A DNA stretch of 64,000 nt, from assembly GCF_000699445.3 (NCBI RefSeq), contig NC_067196.1, positions 79,598,364 to 79,662,363 of the forward strand. The letters are read 5' to 3'. The notes under the pieces were generated by a model. That model had not been told where the DNA came from. It saw nothing but the letters and a program-made list of their open reading frames with translations, and searched no databases. Positions within the stretch are counted from its first letter, which is position 1. The number at the start of each line of letters is the position of its first letter. Shown here one piece after another: positions 11,101 through 22,698 of the stretch. The DNA comes from Schistosoma haematobium (Eukaryota; Platyhelminthes; Trematoda; Strigeidida; Schistosomatidae). The translations under genes were made by a program, and so were the position numbers.

Positions 11101-13368
11101 CAGTTAGGCAGCTATGTAAGTGATGCCCACCCCGAGGCAGCGTTGAATGACATCCGAGAAGCTGTGGAAACAGCAGTGATATCTGCTAGTACGGTAAACC
11201 ATAAGGTTAGGGAAAAACACTGGATCTCAGCAGCATATACCGCACTGGTAGATGCTCGAAAACTCATTCCATCTGGATCTGAACATAACGAAGAGCGGAG
11301 TCAGCTTATGTACAGGCTGATAAGAAGCCTACGCAATGATCGCGAACAGTGGTGGATAGCGAAAGCAAGAGAGATGGAACAGGCAGTGGCAATAAGTAAC
11401 AGCAGACAACTGTTCAGAGTCGTTAGGGAAACCGGTATTAGGAACCCGACTGTTAGCGAAACTGTCTCGGTAAAAGATGGACATATTATGCATTCTCAGT
11501 CGAGGCGATTGGATCGATGGGCAGAACACTTTAGGGATCAGTTCAACTGGCCTTCAGCCACACTTCAGTTTCCCACGATCTCTAGTCCACCTGAATGACA
11601 AGTTAATTTAGGTCCTCCGACAAATATAGTGTCTAAAATATTAGCTCCAATAATACTTCGACGCCTAGCCAAAGCTCGTGAAGAACAGACTAGAGAAAAT
11701 CAAGTTGGTTTTCGACCCGGACGTGGTTGTATAGACCAAATATTCACACTACGTCAGGTTCTAGAACACAGACACACGTTCAGACGCCCCACAATCGTAG
11801 TATTTCTCGACCTTAAGACAGCATTTGACTCTGTTGATCGTGAGGTTCTATGGCAGTGTTTGTCACTGGAAGGAGTACCAAAGAAGTACATTAACCTTGT
11901 AAAGGCTCTCTACTCGAACACAACTGGTCGAGTGAGAGCTTCTGGCGAACTGTCATCAGAATTGATTACCTCAAGTGGTGTTCGTCAGGGCTGTCCACTC
12001 TCCCCATTCTTATTTAGCTTTTTCGTTGACGTGCTTTTAGAGATAACACTCTCCTCATCTAAATTTCCAAGGGTTGAACTTCTACCAGGAGGTTCACTTG
12101 TTGACTTGGAATATGCAGATGACATAGTTTTATTTGGTGAAGACGCTGACAAAATGCAGAGTCTTCTGACCACTCTAAGCAACAATGCAAGCACGTTCGG
12201 CATGCGATTCTCTCCCTCGAAATTCAAAATGTTTCTTCAGGATTGGGTTACGTCGACACCCGAACTAGTGATAGGGAGTGAAGTAGTTGAGCGTGTCGAC
12301 CGCTTCACTTATCTTGGAAGTCTCATCAGCCCTTGTGGTCTGGTGTGTGACGAAATCTCAGCACGGATACAGAAGGCTCGACTAGCTTTTGCCAACTTGC
12401 GTCATCTATGGCGAAGGCGTGATATCCGTCTATCAAACAAAGGACGTGTTTACTGTGCAGCAGTTCGTTCCGTCCTACTTTATGGCAGTGAAACATGGCC
12501 GGTAAGAGTAGAGGATATTCGTAGGTTACTAGTATTCGATCATAGGTGTCTTCGAAACATTGCTCATATATCCTGGGACCACCGAGTAAGTAACACAGTT
12601 GTTAGGAAACGGGTTCAAGGTAATTATGGTAAATCAATCGATGATGTAGTAAAACTTCATCAGTTGAGATGGCTGGGACACATGTTACGTATGGCCAACA
12701 ACCGACTGCCTTGACGAGCGATGTCCAATGGTATAGGAGTAGATTGGAAGAAAGATAGGAGCGGCCAGACCAAAACATGGCACAAGTCCATGAAGTCACT
12801 GACAAGTGGACTGAGCCATGTTGGTAGGTGTAGACTACCTGGTTGGGGGCCGCGAGATGATAGCAACCGATGGTTAAAGAGCCTGAATAAAATGGCTCAA
12901 AATCGTTGGCAATGTCGAAGTGCATCCACTCTTTGTGTTCTCCCAAATTCTAATCTTCTGAATTCTTCATATCCCTTTTTTGTCTTTCCAAGTTTATTTC
13001 GCTGTATTATACTCCTTAAATAACATCTTCAAACCCTAATCTTTCCGATTACCGCTTATACTTTTACTACCTCTACCACTACGGAATTTGAATCGACAAC
13101 TGCATCTCTGTGCTAATGTGGTATGGCAACTGGAACTGATGTACGTACTTACGATGTTCTACGTTGTTACTGACTGACTGATGATGTAATATGGTTATGT
13201 TTACTCAATTCATAGATGACTGAACGAACTTCTGATCATTTTTTGTAATTATTTCATTTAATCAGTACACTGATATTTTTGTTTTAATTGATTTTAGTGG
13301 CGAGTCTTCTGGATGCATTCATTTATCACTCTACATGTATATTACGTAACCGTCATCATAGAAATTAA
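8015..13368 (+). CDS. ERGIC3: ERGIC3/Erv46-like ER-Golgi cargo receptor, last three exons
   Basis: Three exons join in phase (143+56+71 nt) into 89 codons plus stop. The product reads NQYSATWHSKGTPLSGDGQG, LPGIFFNYEIAPLLVKITEE, SFIHFLTNTCAIIGGVFT and VASLLDAFIYHS. Known: ERGIC3/Erv46 proteins cycle between ER and Golgi, have a large lumenal domain and two membrane spans, and end with a conserved GLPGVFxxYExSPxxVK...CAIIGGxFTVAxLxDxxIYHS segment, matched here nearly residue for residue. AIIGGVFTVASLL is the second membrane span; the C-terminus (RNRHHRN) would be cytosolic. Earlier exons were not found and probably lie upstream of base 1. The introns hold a family 1 fragment and a family 2 LINE. 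ERGIC2 is less likely. Confidence 0.82.
8683..9240 (-). mobile_element. Family 1 LINE, 5'-truncated 3' fragment
   Basis: On the - strand this matches the 3' quarter of the element at 1320-4560. It runs from the GQHHR/DEQ region ([10 protein letters not shown] in the intact copy) through the [12 protein letters not shown] tail to a CGTAAGTAAG end near 8690. Many substitutions and frame breaks mark it as an older copy. It occupies most of the ERGIC3 intron before the exon at 9261. Confidence 0.8.
9261..9316 (+). CDS. ERGIC3: ERGIC3 second-last exon
   Basis: 56 nt between acceptor tttttttccag and donor GTGAGA. It encodes SFIHFLTNTCAIIGGVFT, the start of the second membrane span. Its acceptor sits within about 20 bases of the end of an antisense family 1 LINE fragment. 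Confidence 0.82.
9317..10715. other. ERGIC3 intron sequence
   Basis: Apart from the SINE-like 10060-10260, nothing recognised. Confidence 0.5.
10060..10260 (+). repeat. Degenerate tRNA-derived SINE
   Basis: CGGCTCAGTG, a degraded B-box region and GGTCGTGGATGCATACTGCC follow the same order as the SINE at 57412-57700, with many changes. The hammerhead core is not recognisable. An old copy in the last ERGIC3 intron. Confidence 0.5.
10716..13190 (+). mobile_element. Family 2 LINE copy with two internal deletions
   Basis: The 5' end (cccgactgtagctgctacc) matches the start of the copy at 44300. After about 150 bases it jumps to the end of the endonuclease domain (GACCCAAATAGATCACATCG). A second gap lies at about 11620. 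The 3' end is ACTGACTGACTGA. The copy lies inside the last ERGIC3 intron, in gene sense. Confidence 0.85.
10918..12714 (+). pseudogene. Family 2 endonuclease-reverse transcriptase remnant
   Basis: Frame 10918-11598 carries the end of the endonuclease (FWSTCLDSDHALVRAR) and the linker (WWIAKAREMEQA...RWAEHFRDQFNWP). Frame 11629-12714 carries RT motifs: GFRPGRGCIDQIF, VFLDLKTAFDSVDR, SSGVRQGCPLSPF, catalytic YADD (12112-12123), then FDHRCLRNIAHISWDHRVSN and LRWLGHMLRM. The N-terminal endonuclease and the RT start are deleted, so it cannot be autonomous. The copy continues as a broken frame to about 12950. Confidence 0.85.
13298..13368 (+). CDS. ERGIC3: ERGIC3 terminal exon
   Basis: Acceptor ttgattttag, then VASLLDAFIYHSTCILRNRH, HRN and TAA at 13366-13368. 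It completes the membrane span and gives a short basic cytosolic tail. ATTAAA at about 13373 and AATAAA at 13897-13902 are possible poly(A) signals. Confidence 0.8.
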
Positions 13369-14588
13369 CATTATTAAATGTACAATTATTTTGTAATTTA
13401 TTTGTTCTCTACTTCCTTTCTTATGTTTATTCGTCCTTCGTTCTATTTTCTAACATTCTAATTTGTGTTGAAGAAACTGGTTTGGTGTAAACATTGCGCG
13501 ATTCCTCATGTCTTTCGACCCCCACTATTTGCTATTTTTTCTTTATGTGTATACATCGGTATCAATATACTGTATGTAAATTCTTTTTGAAAATCCATTT
13601 ATTATGAGCCTAGCATTCTTTTTTGTGATAATTGGTTTCGTAAAATGTACAAATAGAGTTATAGCAACGAACATACAATACGTGTTTATGTATTACTGCT
13701 TCACTCAGATGACATCATCATTCTCTAGCTTAATGGCAGACACCGTAAATATGACAACTGATGTAAGTAAATGATTTAATTATTATTCGCTATTCTAAGT
13801 AGATGATAAGCAACTGTCTCTGTTTACGCTCTGACCTCAATCAAAGTAACAATATTACTAGGGAGTCTTCTCCTTTCTTATGTAATTATGTTAGCTAATA
13901 AAGCGTAACCAATAAGGTCATTCGTATGGTATGCTACTTACTGATCTGAAGTAAAAGCTAGCAAAAGTTGGAGGATCCTAATAGCCAGATAGGGACTCAT
14001 TTTTTTACTTGCCACCTACCTACTCTGACTAAATCCTAGCACCATGATGGAAATGTGTCCTAGCCAAGGATTTATCTAAATATAACAGGCAATGTAAGGT
14101 TACAAATAATTCACCTACGATAATTCGTAGTTCTCAATGTATTGTTTTGTATCTTTATTACAATATACTATCTTCAATACCATGACTGAAGTAGTAAATA
14201 TCGATAATAAAGGGGTAGCGATGAGGGTATTTTATATCCTAGCTTTTTGTATTAATGTATTTCCAACAAATATTTTAGGATCCAAAAGGGTCAAACGATT
14301 ATTGTTGTAAAATTGTTTCCCTCGCTTGTTCGGAAACGGGTCTTTATAAGTTGTGATAAACTTTCATTAGTGGATAAAATTCCAAATAATAATTTGACGA
14401 GTCATTCACACTCAACTACTGATTAAGTACCATAAAGTGAATAAGTTAATGATGTGCGCTCCTATTACTTCGATCGATTTTATTACGAAATTGAGGTGTG
14501 GAAAGGTAACAGGTTCTATCTAATTGTTAAGAAATATTGTCATCGGTATTAGTGCAGAATTACTAGTTAAATAGACTTTGGCTGAGGT
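13369..14588. other. ERGIC3 3' flank
   Basis: Contains candidate poly(A) signals (13373, 13897) and one exon-like segment at 13709-13762 treated under findings; otherwise nothing recognised. Confidence 0.5.
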
Positions 14589-14600
14589 AAAGTTCGGTGC
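14589..14600 (+). repeat. Left target-site duplication of family 3 LINE
   Basis: AAAGTTCGGTGC, identical to 18516-18527. Confidence 0.85.
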
Positions 14601-15064
14601 CCCAAAATGCCCTGGTATGGGCGAGAGTGGGGTGGGTTCGCCCTCTCTCTCGAAATACTCTCACACGGCCACGCGTATACAGCCTCTGCCAGGGAAGTCC
14701 TACTCACTGCCTTCTCGTGGCGGGGGAGTTGTTTACGAAAATGAGAGGACGAAAAGCGAATGTCCGGCGCTTTAACCGGATTCCAAATCAATGGTGCACA
14801 TGGGCTCCAGTATCCTGCGGGAACAAATGGCGTATGAACCAATTTTCGGTCACCGGCTGCCAGGGGACTGCATCTCCTCACGATGCTCCACTGCCTTGTG
14901 GGTTAGACCTTTAGGTCGAAGGATCGGGGTGTGGCCCCTAAGAAAACCACCTGCTTCGGTTTGGGCACCCGGGCAGTATCTCAGCCCGCACACAAAAACA
15001 TGATAAACTATCTACTTATGAAAAATATTACTCTCGCTCCAAATAACAATCAAGTGACTCGCAA

Positions 15065-15116
<52 letters not shown>
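15065..15116 (+). repeat. (ATT)n microsatellite inside LINE leader
   Basis: About 17 ATT units. The sister copy near 61886-61905 has only about 5-6, so the tract length differs between copies. Confidence 0.9.
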
Positions 15117-15247
15117 TACTACGTCTTTATTCACCCTCTTTTATTCCCACTCTATTGATACTTTTTTCGACTTATACAGCAGCTCGTCTATGGTGGAAAT
15201 TCGACTGCATCTAAACGTTCTCGAGTCACCGTCCGGTTGAAAATTGT

Positions 15248-18053
15248 ATGTTACCACCGAATATGAGTACTGAAGCAGTTTTTCTGAAACCACGTGCACC
15301 ATTCAAACTGGCTGCCTTCAACGTTCGCACATTTATGCAGGTCGGACAACAGATAGGGCTGGCTATGTCTTTGGAAAGTCTTAATATTGATGTTTGTTGT
15401 CTATCCGAGACCCGTATTCAAGACTCTGACGAAGTACTACAAATTCGATCTCCATCTGTCGCTTCGAAAAGCTTGTTTTACGTGAGTTTATCCGGGGACC
15501 CTGTGGCATCTTCGCCTGGTCTTGCTGGTGTTGGTGTCGCATTGAGCGCTAGAGCTGAGGCAGCACTAATCGATTGGATCCCCATTAACAGTCGGTTGGT
15601 TATGTGCTGTTAGATTAGAGAGTTCCATCAAAGTGAGAAGAAATCGGCGTGAGAAACGATGTCTTTTCGTCATATCCGCCTATGCCCCGACAGATTGCAG
15701 CCCGGATGCAATCAAGGATGAGTTTTACCACCAGTTATCTGTTCTTCCCCAGAAAGTGCGTCCGACAGATATTGTAGTACTAGCCGGAGACTTGAATGCT
15801 CAGGTCGGGTGTCTAGGCACAGAAGAGAGTCGTTTAGGTGGCCGATGGGGACTTCTTGGTCGCAGGACAGATAACGGGGACTGTCTACTGCAACTATGCA
15901 CAGACCACAACCCGTTTCTGGCCAGCACTAACTTTCGGCACAGTCATCGCCGATGTGCCTCCTGGCGTCCCCCTTCTACATCTCAAGCCTGGACTCAGAT
16001 TGATCACATCGCGACCAGCTACCGCTGGCGTGGTTGTGTACAAGACTGCCGCTCCTTTTGGAGTACCTATCTGGACTCTGACCATGCCTTGGTCTGCGCC
16101 AATCTTGCCTTACTTTTCAGTGGACAACGAAGTGACCGCCACCAACGGATTGATGTTAGCAAGCTGGTTGCAACTTCTGTTGCAAGTAAGTATCGAACCG
16201 AGCTAGCCTCTAGGCTAGCTACCACTCCACCGAAAAGTATAGATGAGCATTGGTTGCAATTGCATGACGCCATGAAAATGGCGGATACAGTCAGTTGTGG
16301 GTTTGCGAAACGTCCCGCTTTTAAGCACTGGGTTTCTTCTGGTTCCTTACAACTCATTGAAGCCCGTCGGTCTACTCCGGGTGACCGTGAGTTTGACCAT
16401 AAACGAAGGATGTTACGTAAGGAAATTGGGCAAAGCTTGCGTAAGGACCGAGAAGCCTGGTGGTCGGAGCGTGCTAATGAGCTGGAAGCAGCAGCTGCAT
16501 CTGGTAACTACCGGAAGCTCTTCCAGCTCATCCGAGCCACTGGCAGCAAGAAGTCTGGTGTGAGTGAAACAATCTGCGAGGATGATGGGATGCCAATCAC
16601 TAACATCCATCGACGTCTTGGACGATGGGCAGAATTTTTCGAAGGGCAGTTCAACTGGCCTGCTGCTCCGACAACATCGGTCAGACTGTCCTGCCCTCCA
16701 TGGCCGGTGACGACTGATCCACCAAACGAGGAGGAAGTCCGCAAGGAACTCCAACTCTTGAAGAGCTACAAATCACCTGGCCCAGATGACTTACCTCCGT
16801 CTCTTTTGAAAGATGGTGATGACTTTCTGACTAAGGAATTGACGACGTTGTTTACAAAAGTTTGGGAACTAGAGAGTGTACCAACGTCATGGAATGAGTC
16901 GATAGTTGTCCCTATCTTTAAAAAGGGTTCACGTCGTTCCTGTAACAACTATCGGGGGATAAGTCTACTTCCGATTGCATCCAAGCTATTGGCTTCCGTT
17001 ATATTTCGTAGGTTGTTCAAAACCCGAGAAAGATTGACTCGCGAGGAGCAGGCTGGGTTTCGTTCTGGTCGAGGATGTATTGATCATATCTTCACCCTCC
17101 GCCAAATGTTAGAACACCGCCATATTTATCAAAGGCCAACAATCGTAGTGTTTCTTGACATCAGGGCTGCCTTCGATTCGTTGGATAGGACTGTTCTCTG
17201 GGATTGTCTATTGAAGAAGGGTGTGCCTGAGAAGTTTATTAGCATCCTAAAAGCCCTATATAAAAACACCTCAGGCAGAGTGAGGGCATACAACCACCTC
17301 TCTCCATTGTTCCATTCGAGCAGTGGGGTTAGGCGGGGTTGCCCAATCTCACCATTCCTCTTCAACTTTGCCATCGATGATATTGTGGAAACAGCTCTGA
17401 TGGATGTAAGTAATGGTGGTGTGGATCTGTTGCCTGAAGAAAGACTTCTCGACCTTGAGTATGCGGACGATATTGTCTTACTGTGCGATAATGCCCAAGC
17501 CATGCAATCCGCACTTAATCAGTTGGCAATCAGTGTCCGTAGGTATGGTATGTGCTTTGCACCTTCGAAGTGCAAAGTACTTCCACAAAACTGGCAGGAT
17601 TCTAATCCTGTACTCACCCTGGATGGTGAACAGATAGAAATAGTCGAGAAGTTCGTGTATCTGGGTAGCTGCATAAGTGCTGGTGGGGGTGTGAGTGATG
17701 AGATCAATGCACGAATAGTGAAAGCCAGAGCGGCTTATGCCAATCTGGGCTACCTTTGGCGCCTTCGTGATGTTAGTCTGGCTGTAAAAGGTCGGATCTA
17801 CAACGCGTCGGTGAGAGCAGTTTCGCTCTATGCTTGTGAAACCTGGTCTCTCCGAGTTGAGGACGTTAGACGACTCTCTGTGTTCGATCATCGTTGTCTC
17901 CGAAGGATTGCTGACATCCAGTGGCAACACCATGTTAGTAATGCAGAGGTTCGGCATCGTGTGTTCGGGCACAGAGATGATAATTCAATTGGTGTCACCA
18001 TCTTGAAACACCGACTTCGGTGGCTTGGACATGTTCTACGAATGTCGTCCTAG
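15248..18053 (+). pseudogene. Family 3 endonuclease-reverse transcriptase with frameshift
   Basis: Frame 15248-15613 opens MLPPNMSTEAVF and carries AAFNVRTFMQVGQQ and CLSETRIQD, the first half of the endonuclease. After a frameshift at about 15598 the frame 15633-18053 continues with FVISAYAPTDCS, AGDLNAQVG, QIDHIATSYRW and SDHALV. The RT follows with YKSPGPDDLPPSLL, VFLDIRAAFDSLDR, SSGVRRGCPISPF and catalytic YADD (17460-17471), then FDHRCLRRIADIQW and LRWLGHVLRM. It stops at TAG 18051; homologous coding continues in other frames to about 18270. The same frameshift occurs in the copy at 62039. Confidence 0.88.
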
Positions 18054-18515
18054 AGAATTCCACGCCGTGCATTATTTGCCGACTCTGGGACTGGTTGGAG
18101 AAAGCGGAGAGGTGGCCAGTGCATGACATGGTATGAAAGAAAGCTGCAAAGGGCTAGCTTCTGTCGGTCCTTCACGACTCCCTGGTTGGGGTCTGAGAGG
18201 TGGTGCTACACAGTGGCTAGAGACGTTATCAGATATGGCTCAGAATAGAAGCCAGTGGCGATCGTGCTGTAACCTTCCTTTACTTCATAAAACGTGGTTG
18301 TACCTTCTTTATCTGAAAAATTTCTTCTGATTGTATCCTTCTGTCCCCCTACTATTACTATTATTATTACACTACCTTACATCAATCTCTTCGTTATTGT
18401 TTTTTTTACGTTCCTCACTTTTTTTCTTTTTCTTCTTAAATTCTCATTGTTTTGTGTGACGCATATATATTTGCCGCACTCCTGTACCAATATATGTGTT
18501 CAAATAAATAAATAA

Positions 18516-18527
18516 AAAGTTCGGTGC
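18516..18527 (+). repeat. Right target-site duplication of family 3 LINE
   Basis: AAAGTTCGGTGC, directly after the A-rich tail; identical to 14589-14600. Confidence 0.85.
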
Positions 18528-20440
18528 AACTTATTTCCCAAGTTGCACTACCTGTCGAGGTAGATTTATTGCTAGGATTATGTAAATCATTCCAACCACC
18601 TCAATCGATAATGTTTATTGTCATGAGTGAAATCATCTGGCTAAAATGCTCTACTTAGGAATGTAAGATGCGGATCCCAGTTAAGAAATATGTAGGGACA
18701 GTATACCTACTGATCTAATCTCTTAATTATACACGCACGTAGCAACAGTAGAGTCAAAAAAACTAATTAATTATACGGATAACTCACAGGTGACAATATA
18801 ATGTTTAGTATCTCAAGTTGATGTCTGTCCAATAAACATGATCAGTAGCTAGAGACGTTGAGTACCATGGTTTATGATTGGTTACATATAAACTCACTCT
18901 ACATCTTTCTCTAGATTTTAAGTTCCAATATTCTTCCACACATTTTTGAATCATACTCTCCAATATATATCTATCTTCTCACCATCATCGATACTAGACA
19001 TATTTCGACTCTTTATCTCGTTAATTTCCTCCCATTGTGCTGATTTGGAACGGAAATATGGGCTGATGCGCAATTATGTCAAGTTCTACGTTGACTAAGG
19101 TTGAATTTCAGTATTCACAAAAAACCAGAACGTGGTTTAAATTTATCGATGACTGGTAAATGTCGAGTAGGATTTCGAATAAACTGAAAGACTCAGTTAG
19201 TTTTCTAAGTATTGACAAGTCAGCATCTAAACCCAATCTGATCAAACAAAGCTAGGTGCTTAAAATAAGTAGAGTCCAACCAAGTTCCGCGTTCCAGATA
19301 ACTGTGTGGTGATCTTATTGAAATAGATTTACTGTAACAGCCTTAATCATGTACTTTTTTGTATGCTTGACTTTTTTGATACAATAATCCTGGCAGATAT
19401 GACAAGGTGGACAATTACCATAAATTTTTTGTTGAACAAAATATGAGCATCAAATAACTAAAACAACTTAAATACTGAAGACAGAATCGACCTTTTTGAT
19501 TGTTTCAATCGATTTAAATATATGACTTGTAGTCACTAGAACTGTTCAGCATTACAATAACAAGGTAACATGTAATTAGCTTTTACCGCAACTTTCAAAT
19601 GAGACTACTTACCCAAATCTGAATTTATTGCGCTTCTTTTATTTGAATTGGTTACCGTTTGGCAGATATACATCTTACAAAGACCAAAATATTATATGTA
19701 ACCTATTCATTTGAAACAAAACTCTACTAATGTTTATCATATGTTTATTTTCCATGAACAATTCTATGGTCATTTCTTAACGAATATTTCTATATTTTAG
19801 ACAGATAATTCACGAATTCAAAATTGTCATCCATTCAGTTGGACTTTGACACCAGATAGACTTATATAATCAAAATTAAAATGAATTTTAAAATATTAGC
19901 TTTTCAATGTTACAAATTTATCAAAATGAAAACCAAGTAGGGTAAAACAGTACAGAGATTTACTTAAAATAAATAGGAGTTTTTTTTCAAATCTAAAAAC
20001 CATTTGTGAAAAATACAATACTCTATGTAAACATGGCAGAACCTTCTTGAAGTGAAACCAGTAGATAGCATAGATAAAAAAAAAACAACTGCATGATAGA
20101 ATTGGATACAACCAAGTCTACTGTTTCATTGTATTTTTATTCTTTTAACTAAAACGGGGACAGGGAATGAATAATTAAAATAAGAATCACTCATTAATGA
20201 GATCTCATATTTAGAAAAATAATGATACCACGAGTCAAAACTGCATAAACTTAAAAGGTAGGTATAGTGATCCCCCTTAGTAAAAATATGTTTTGCAATT
20301 TTCTCAAAATAAAAGTATGCTAGGCAACAATAATGACTGAACAACTGGGAAAAAACATTAGATGATGTTAATGTTGAATTTCCGCTTCTATTCTTAAATT
20401 GTTTCTCATTGTAGAGAATATATGATAAGCTGTTTAATAT
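18528..20440. other. Intergenic DNA and RIF1 3' UTR
   Basis: AT-rich. The part nearest 20440 should be RIF1 3' UTR; no other gene seen. Confidence 0.5.
20136..20141 (-). promoter_or_regulatory. Candidate RIF1 polyadenylation signal
   Basis: AATAAA on the - strand (tttatt on +) about 300 bases downstream of the RIF1 stop. The hexamer is common in AT-rich DNA, so this is only a candidate. Confidence 0.3.
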
Positions 20441-20824
20441 TTATGGCATAATTGATTTGAATGTACTAAGAGCTTCTAAAAGGACAGCACGTCTTTGTTC
20501 TGGTCTCAATATCGGCAAACTAGTTGCGATTTGTGATAGTTTATCTAAAATATCTTTTTCCACATCATTTTCTGTTGAGTCACTCATCATTGTTGATCCT
20601 GGTTGATTTTCTTTATTATCACCGACGGTATCGTCCTTCACTTCACTCTCTTTACTGTTCTCATTCATGATTTCATTATTATTGTCAGGCAATGTCGAGG
20701 ATGTAACATCCCGTTCATCAATGGTTTCATTAGGACCAATGAGACTAGAAGTTACTACATTTTTATCATTAGTGTCGTTATTATCTGTTAAGATGGCAAT
20801 TGTTTGGGAGCTTGAACTATTATC
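20441..20824 (-). CDS. RIF1: RIF1 terminal exon
   Basis: 384 nt including the stop; acceptor caaaatgtag, phase 0. After an Asn/Asp/Ser-rich stretch it ends with a leucine-rich helical segment (DILDKLSQIATSLPILRPEQ, then RRAVLLEALSTFKSIMP). Vertebrate RIF1 ends with a comparable helical CTD. A candidate AATAAA on the - strand lies at 20141-20136, about 300 bases past the stop. Confidence 0.85.
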   Translation of the reverse strand, partial: DNSSSSQTIAILTDNNDTNDKNVVTSSLIGPNETIDERDVTSSTLPDNNNEIMNENSKESEVKDDTVGDNKENQPGSTMMSDSTENDVEKDILDKLSQIATSLPILRPEQRRAVLLEALSTFKSIMP

Positions 20825-22636
20825 CTACATTTTGTAAAAAGAGTAAGGAAAAAAAATTAGTAAAAAAGGTGAATATTTTAAAGAACACAAGTATTCATGT
20901 ATTTAAAGTCTGCAAGGAATTAGATGTTTTGCAACTAGTTATCTAATATATCACACTAACAAGAACAACCTAATAATGAAAGTAGACAATATAGGGTATT
21001 ATTGAAAATAAATTTATAAGTTGCGATGCATACCTCATTGGAAAATCAAGGGGATGATCTAAGGCCGCTTTTTCAATATCATCGAGTAATAAATTCACAG
21101 TTAATGAAAAGGGTAAAATATGTAAAAACATTTCTTAACTTATAATGACAAATTACATCAACACCCTACTGAGTTTAAATCATGGTCTTTTTTACATTGG
21201 TAGGATTATTATACTATAGATTATTAATCTACTCGTGTAATAATTCATGTTTTGCTGGCCAGTCTTAAAGATTGTGTGATCATGACATTTTCATATACAG
21301 TCAGTTAAGTTAGATAAATTCAAGAAAAGATATATATTCACACCGTTGTTCAAGTTCAATATTCTTAGAATTAAATGAAATTAATCAAATTTACGTTCAA
21401 AATATCTATAATTTCCTTTTGGAAACACCAAGGAAATGATACATTCCTACAATAACATCAAATACTGAGAAATATTGCAACACTATATAGTGATATAACG
21501 ATATAGAATTTGCAGGACAAGGAAAAAATTAACAATCATCATATAGAAAATATTACCTTTGTATCACTATTATTATCATTATTCATTTCTGAACTCTCTT
21601 CTACATTGATAGGTGAGAAGTTATATTGATTTATTTGACTATTCATTGAAGAAATCAACTGATCTTCGGTGTTATTGATTTGACTACTACCTTGACTCCC
21701 TTCTATTAATATGCACTCATCATCAACATAACCATCAGTAGTAACAAATTCATCCTCCTGTGTTTGTTTATTAGAGCGAGAAGAATTGTCACCGATGTCA
21801 TTTGTTTGCAGAGTACTTTCCTCTAACTGAGTATCTGCTATCAAGGTTGACTCACTGTCGATTACAAGGATATTTTCTTTTTTATTCATATGAAGTGATT
21901 CTGTTGATTCACTTGTTTTTGAATCATAGGAAATCACTTCTGTTTGATGAACAGGCTCCATGAATAACGGTCTACCTTTGGATGACTTTAAAAGTTGGTT
22001 AGAACTTTGATACTTATATCCAGATGAGACTTTTTTAATCGGTAATTCCCGTCGTTGAGGAGAAGCTGATTTACGACGATGATGTAGACTTGGTTCAAAA
22101 CTATTTTCTGATAATGTACTGGGAGCTGTTTCTTTATCAATTTCTGTAGTAATCGAGAATCTGTATAATTATTTTGCACAGAAAAGAAGACAATTAATCT
22201 TAAGTCAACTACTCCTGAAATAAAAAGTAAACAGGCAACTTGGAAAACACTGACGTTGAGAATTTGAAAATGTAGCACATTTATCATTGCAGAAAATATT
22301 TAGATTAAGTTAGATAAAAAAAAGTCAGTGTGTCTTTAGATAAAAAATATGTAGATTCTATCAGTCAGGCGTAGGCAACATAGATCATGGAACGTTCGTC
22401 CACCAATTCAATTTACCATACCATATCAGTTAAGAGAGATAAAACTATAGATACAAATTCCAGAGTAGTGGATTAGTAAAAGTACAAATAGGAATATAAA
22501 ACATTCAGTATAGATTATATAAGTTAACAGATAATTAGGAATTAATGGAATAGAAATAAGTGTAAGGTTATTCTAAAGCTTAGGATTCAAGGGAAGCCAA
22601 GTAATGAATGATTCTGAGCCATTACTATCGAATCTT

Positions 22637-22698
<62 letters not shown>

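Larger units (their letters stand above)
14601..18515 (+). mobile_element. Family 3 LINE, full length, with 12-bp target-site duplication
   Basis: Starts cccaaaatgccc and ends with an AAATAAATAAATAA tail. It is flanked by AAAGTTCGGTGC on both sides (14589-14600 and 18516-18527), a perfect 12-bp target-site duplication that defines the ends. It has a leader of about 650 bases including an (ATT)n tract, an endonuclease-RT frame and a 3' UTR of about 400 bases. It lies between ERGIC3 and RIF1. Confidence 0.9.

Noticed and set aside
21030..21115. Possible extra RIF1 exon on - strand (LLLDDIEKAALDHPLDFPMR) ahead of a GTATGC donor
   Set aside because: It would end with two leftover bases while the terminal exon needs phase 0, no acceptor with a pyrimidine tract is visible, and exon 29 joins the terminal exon in phase without it.
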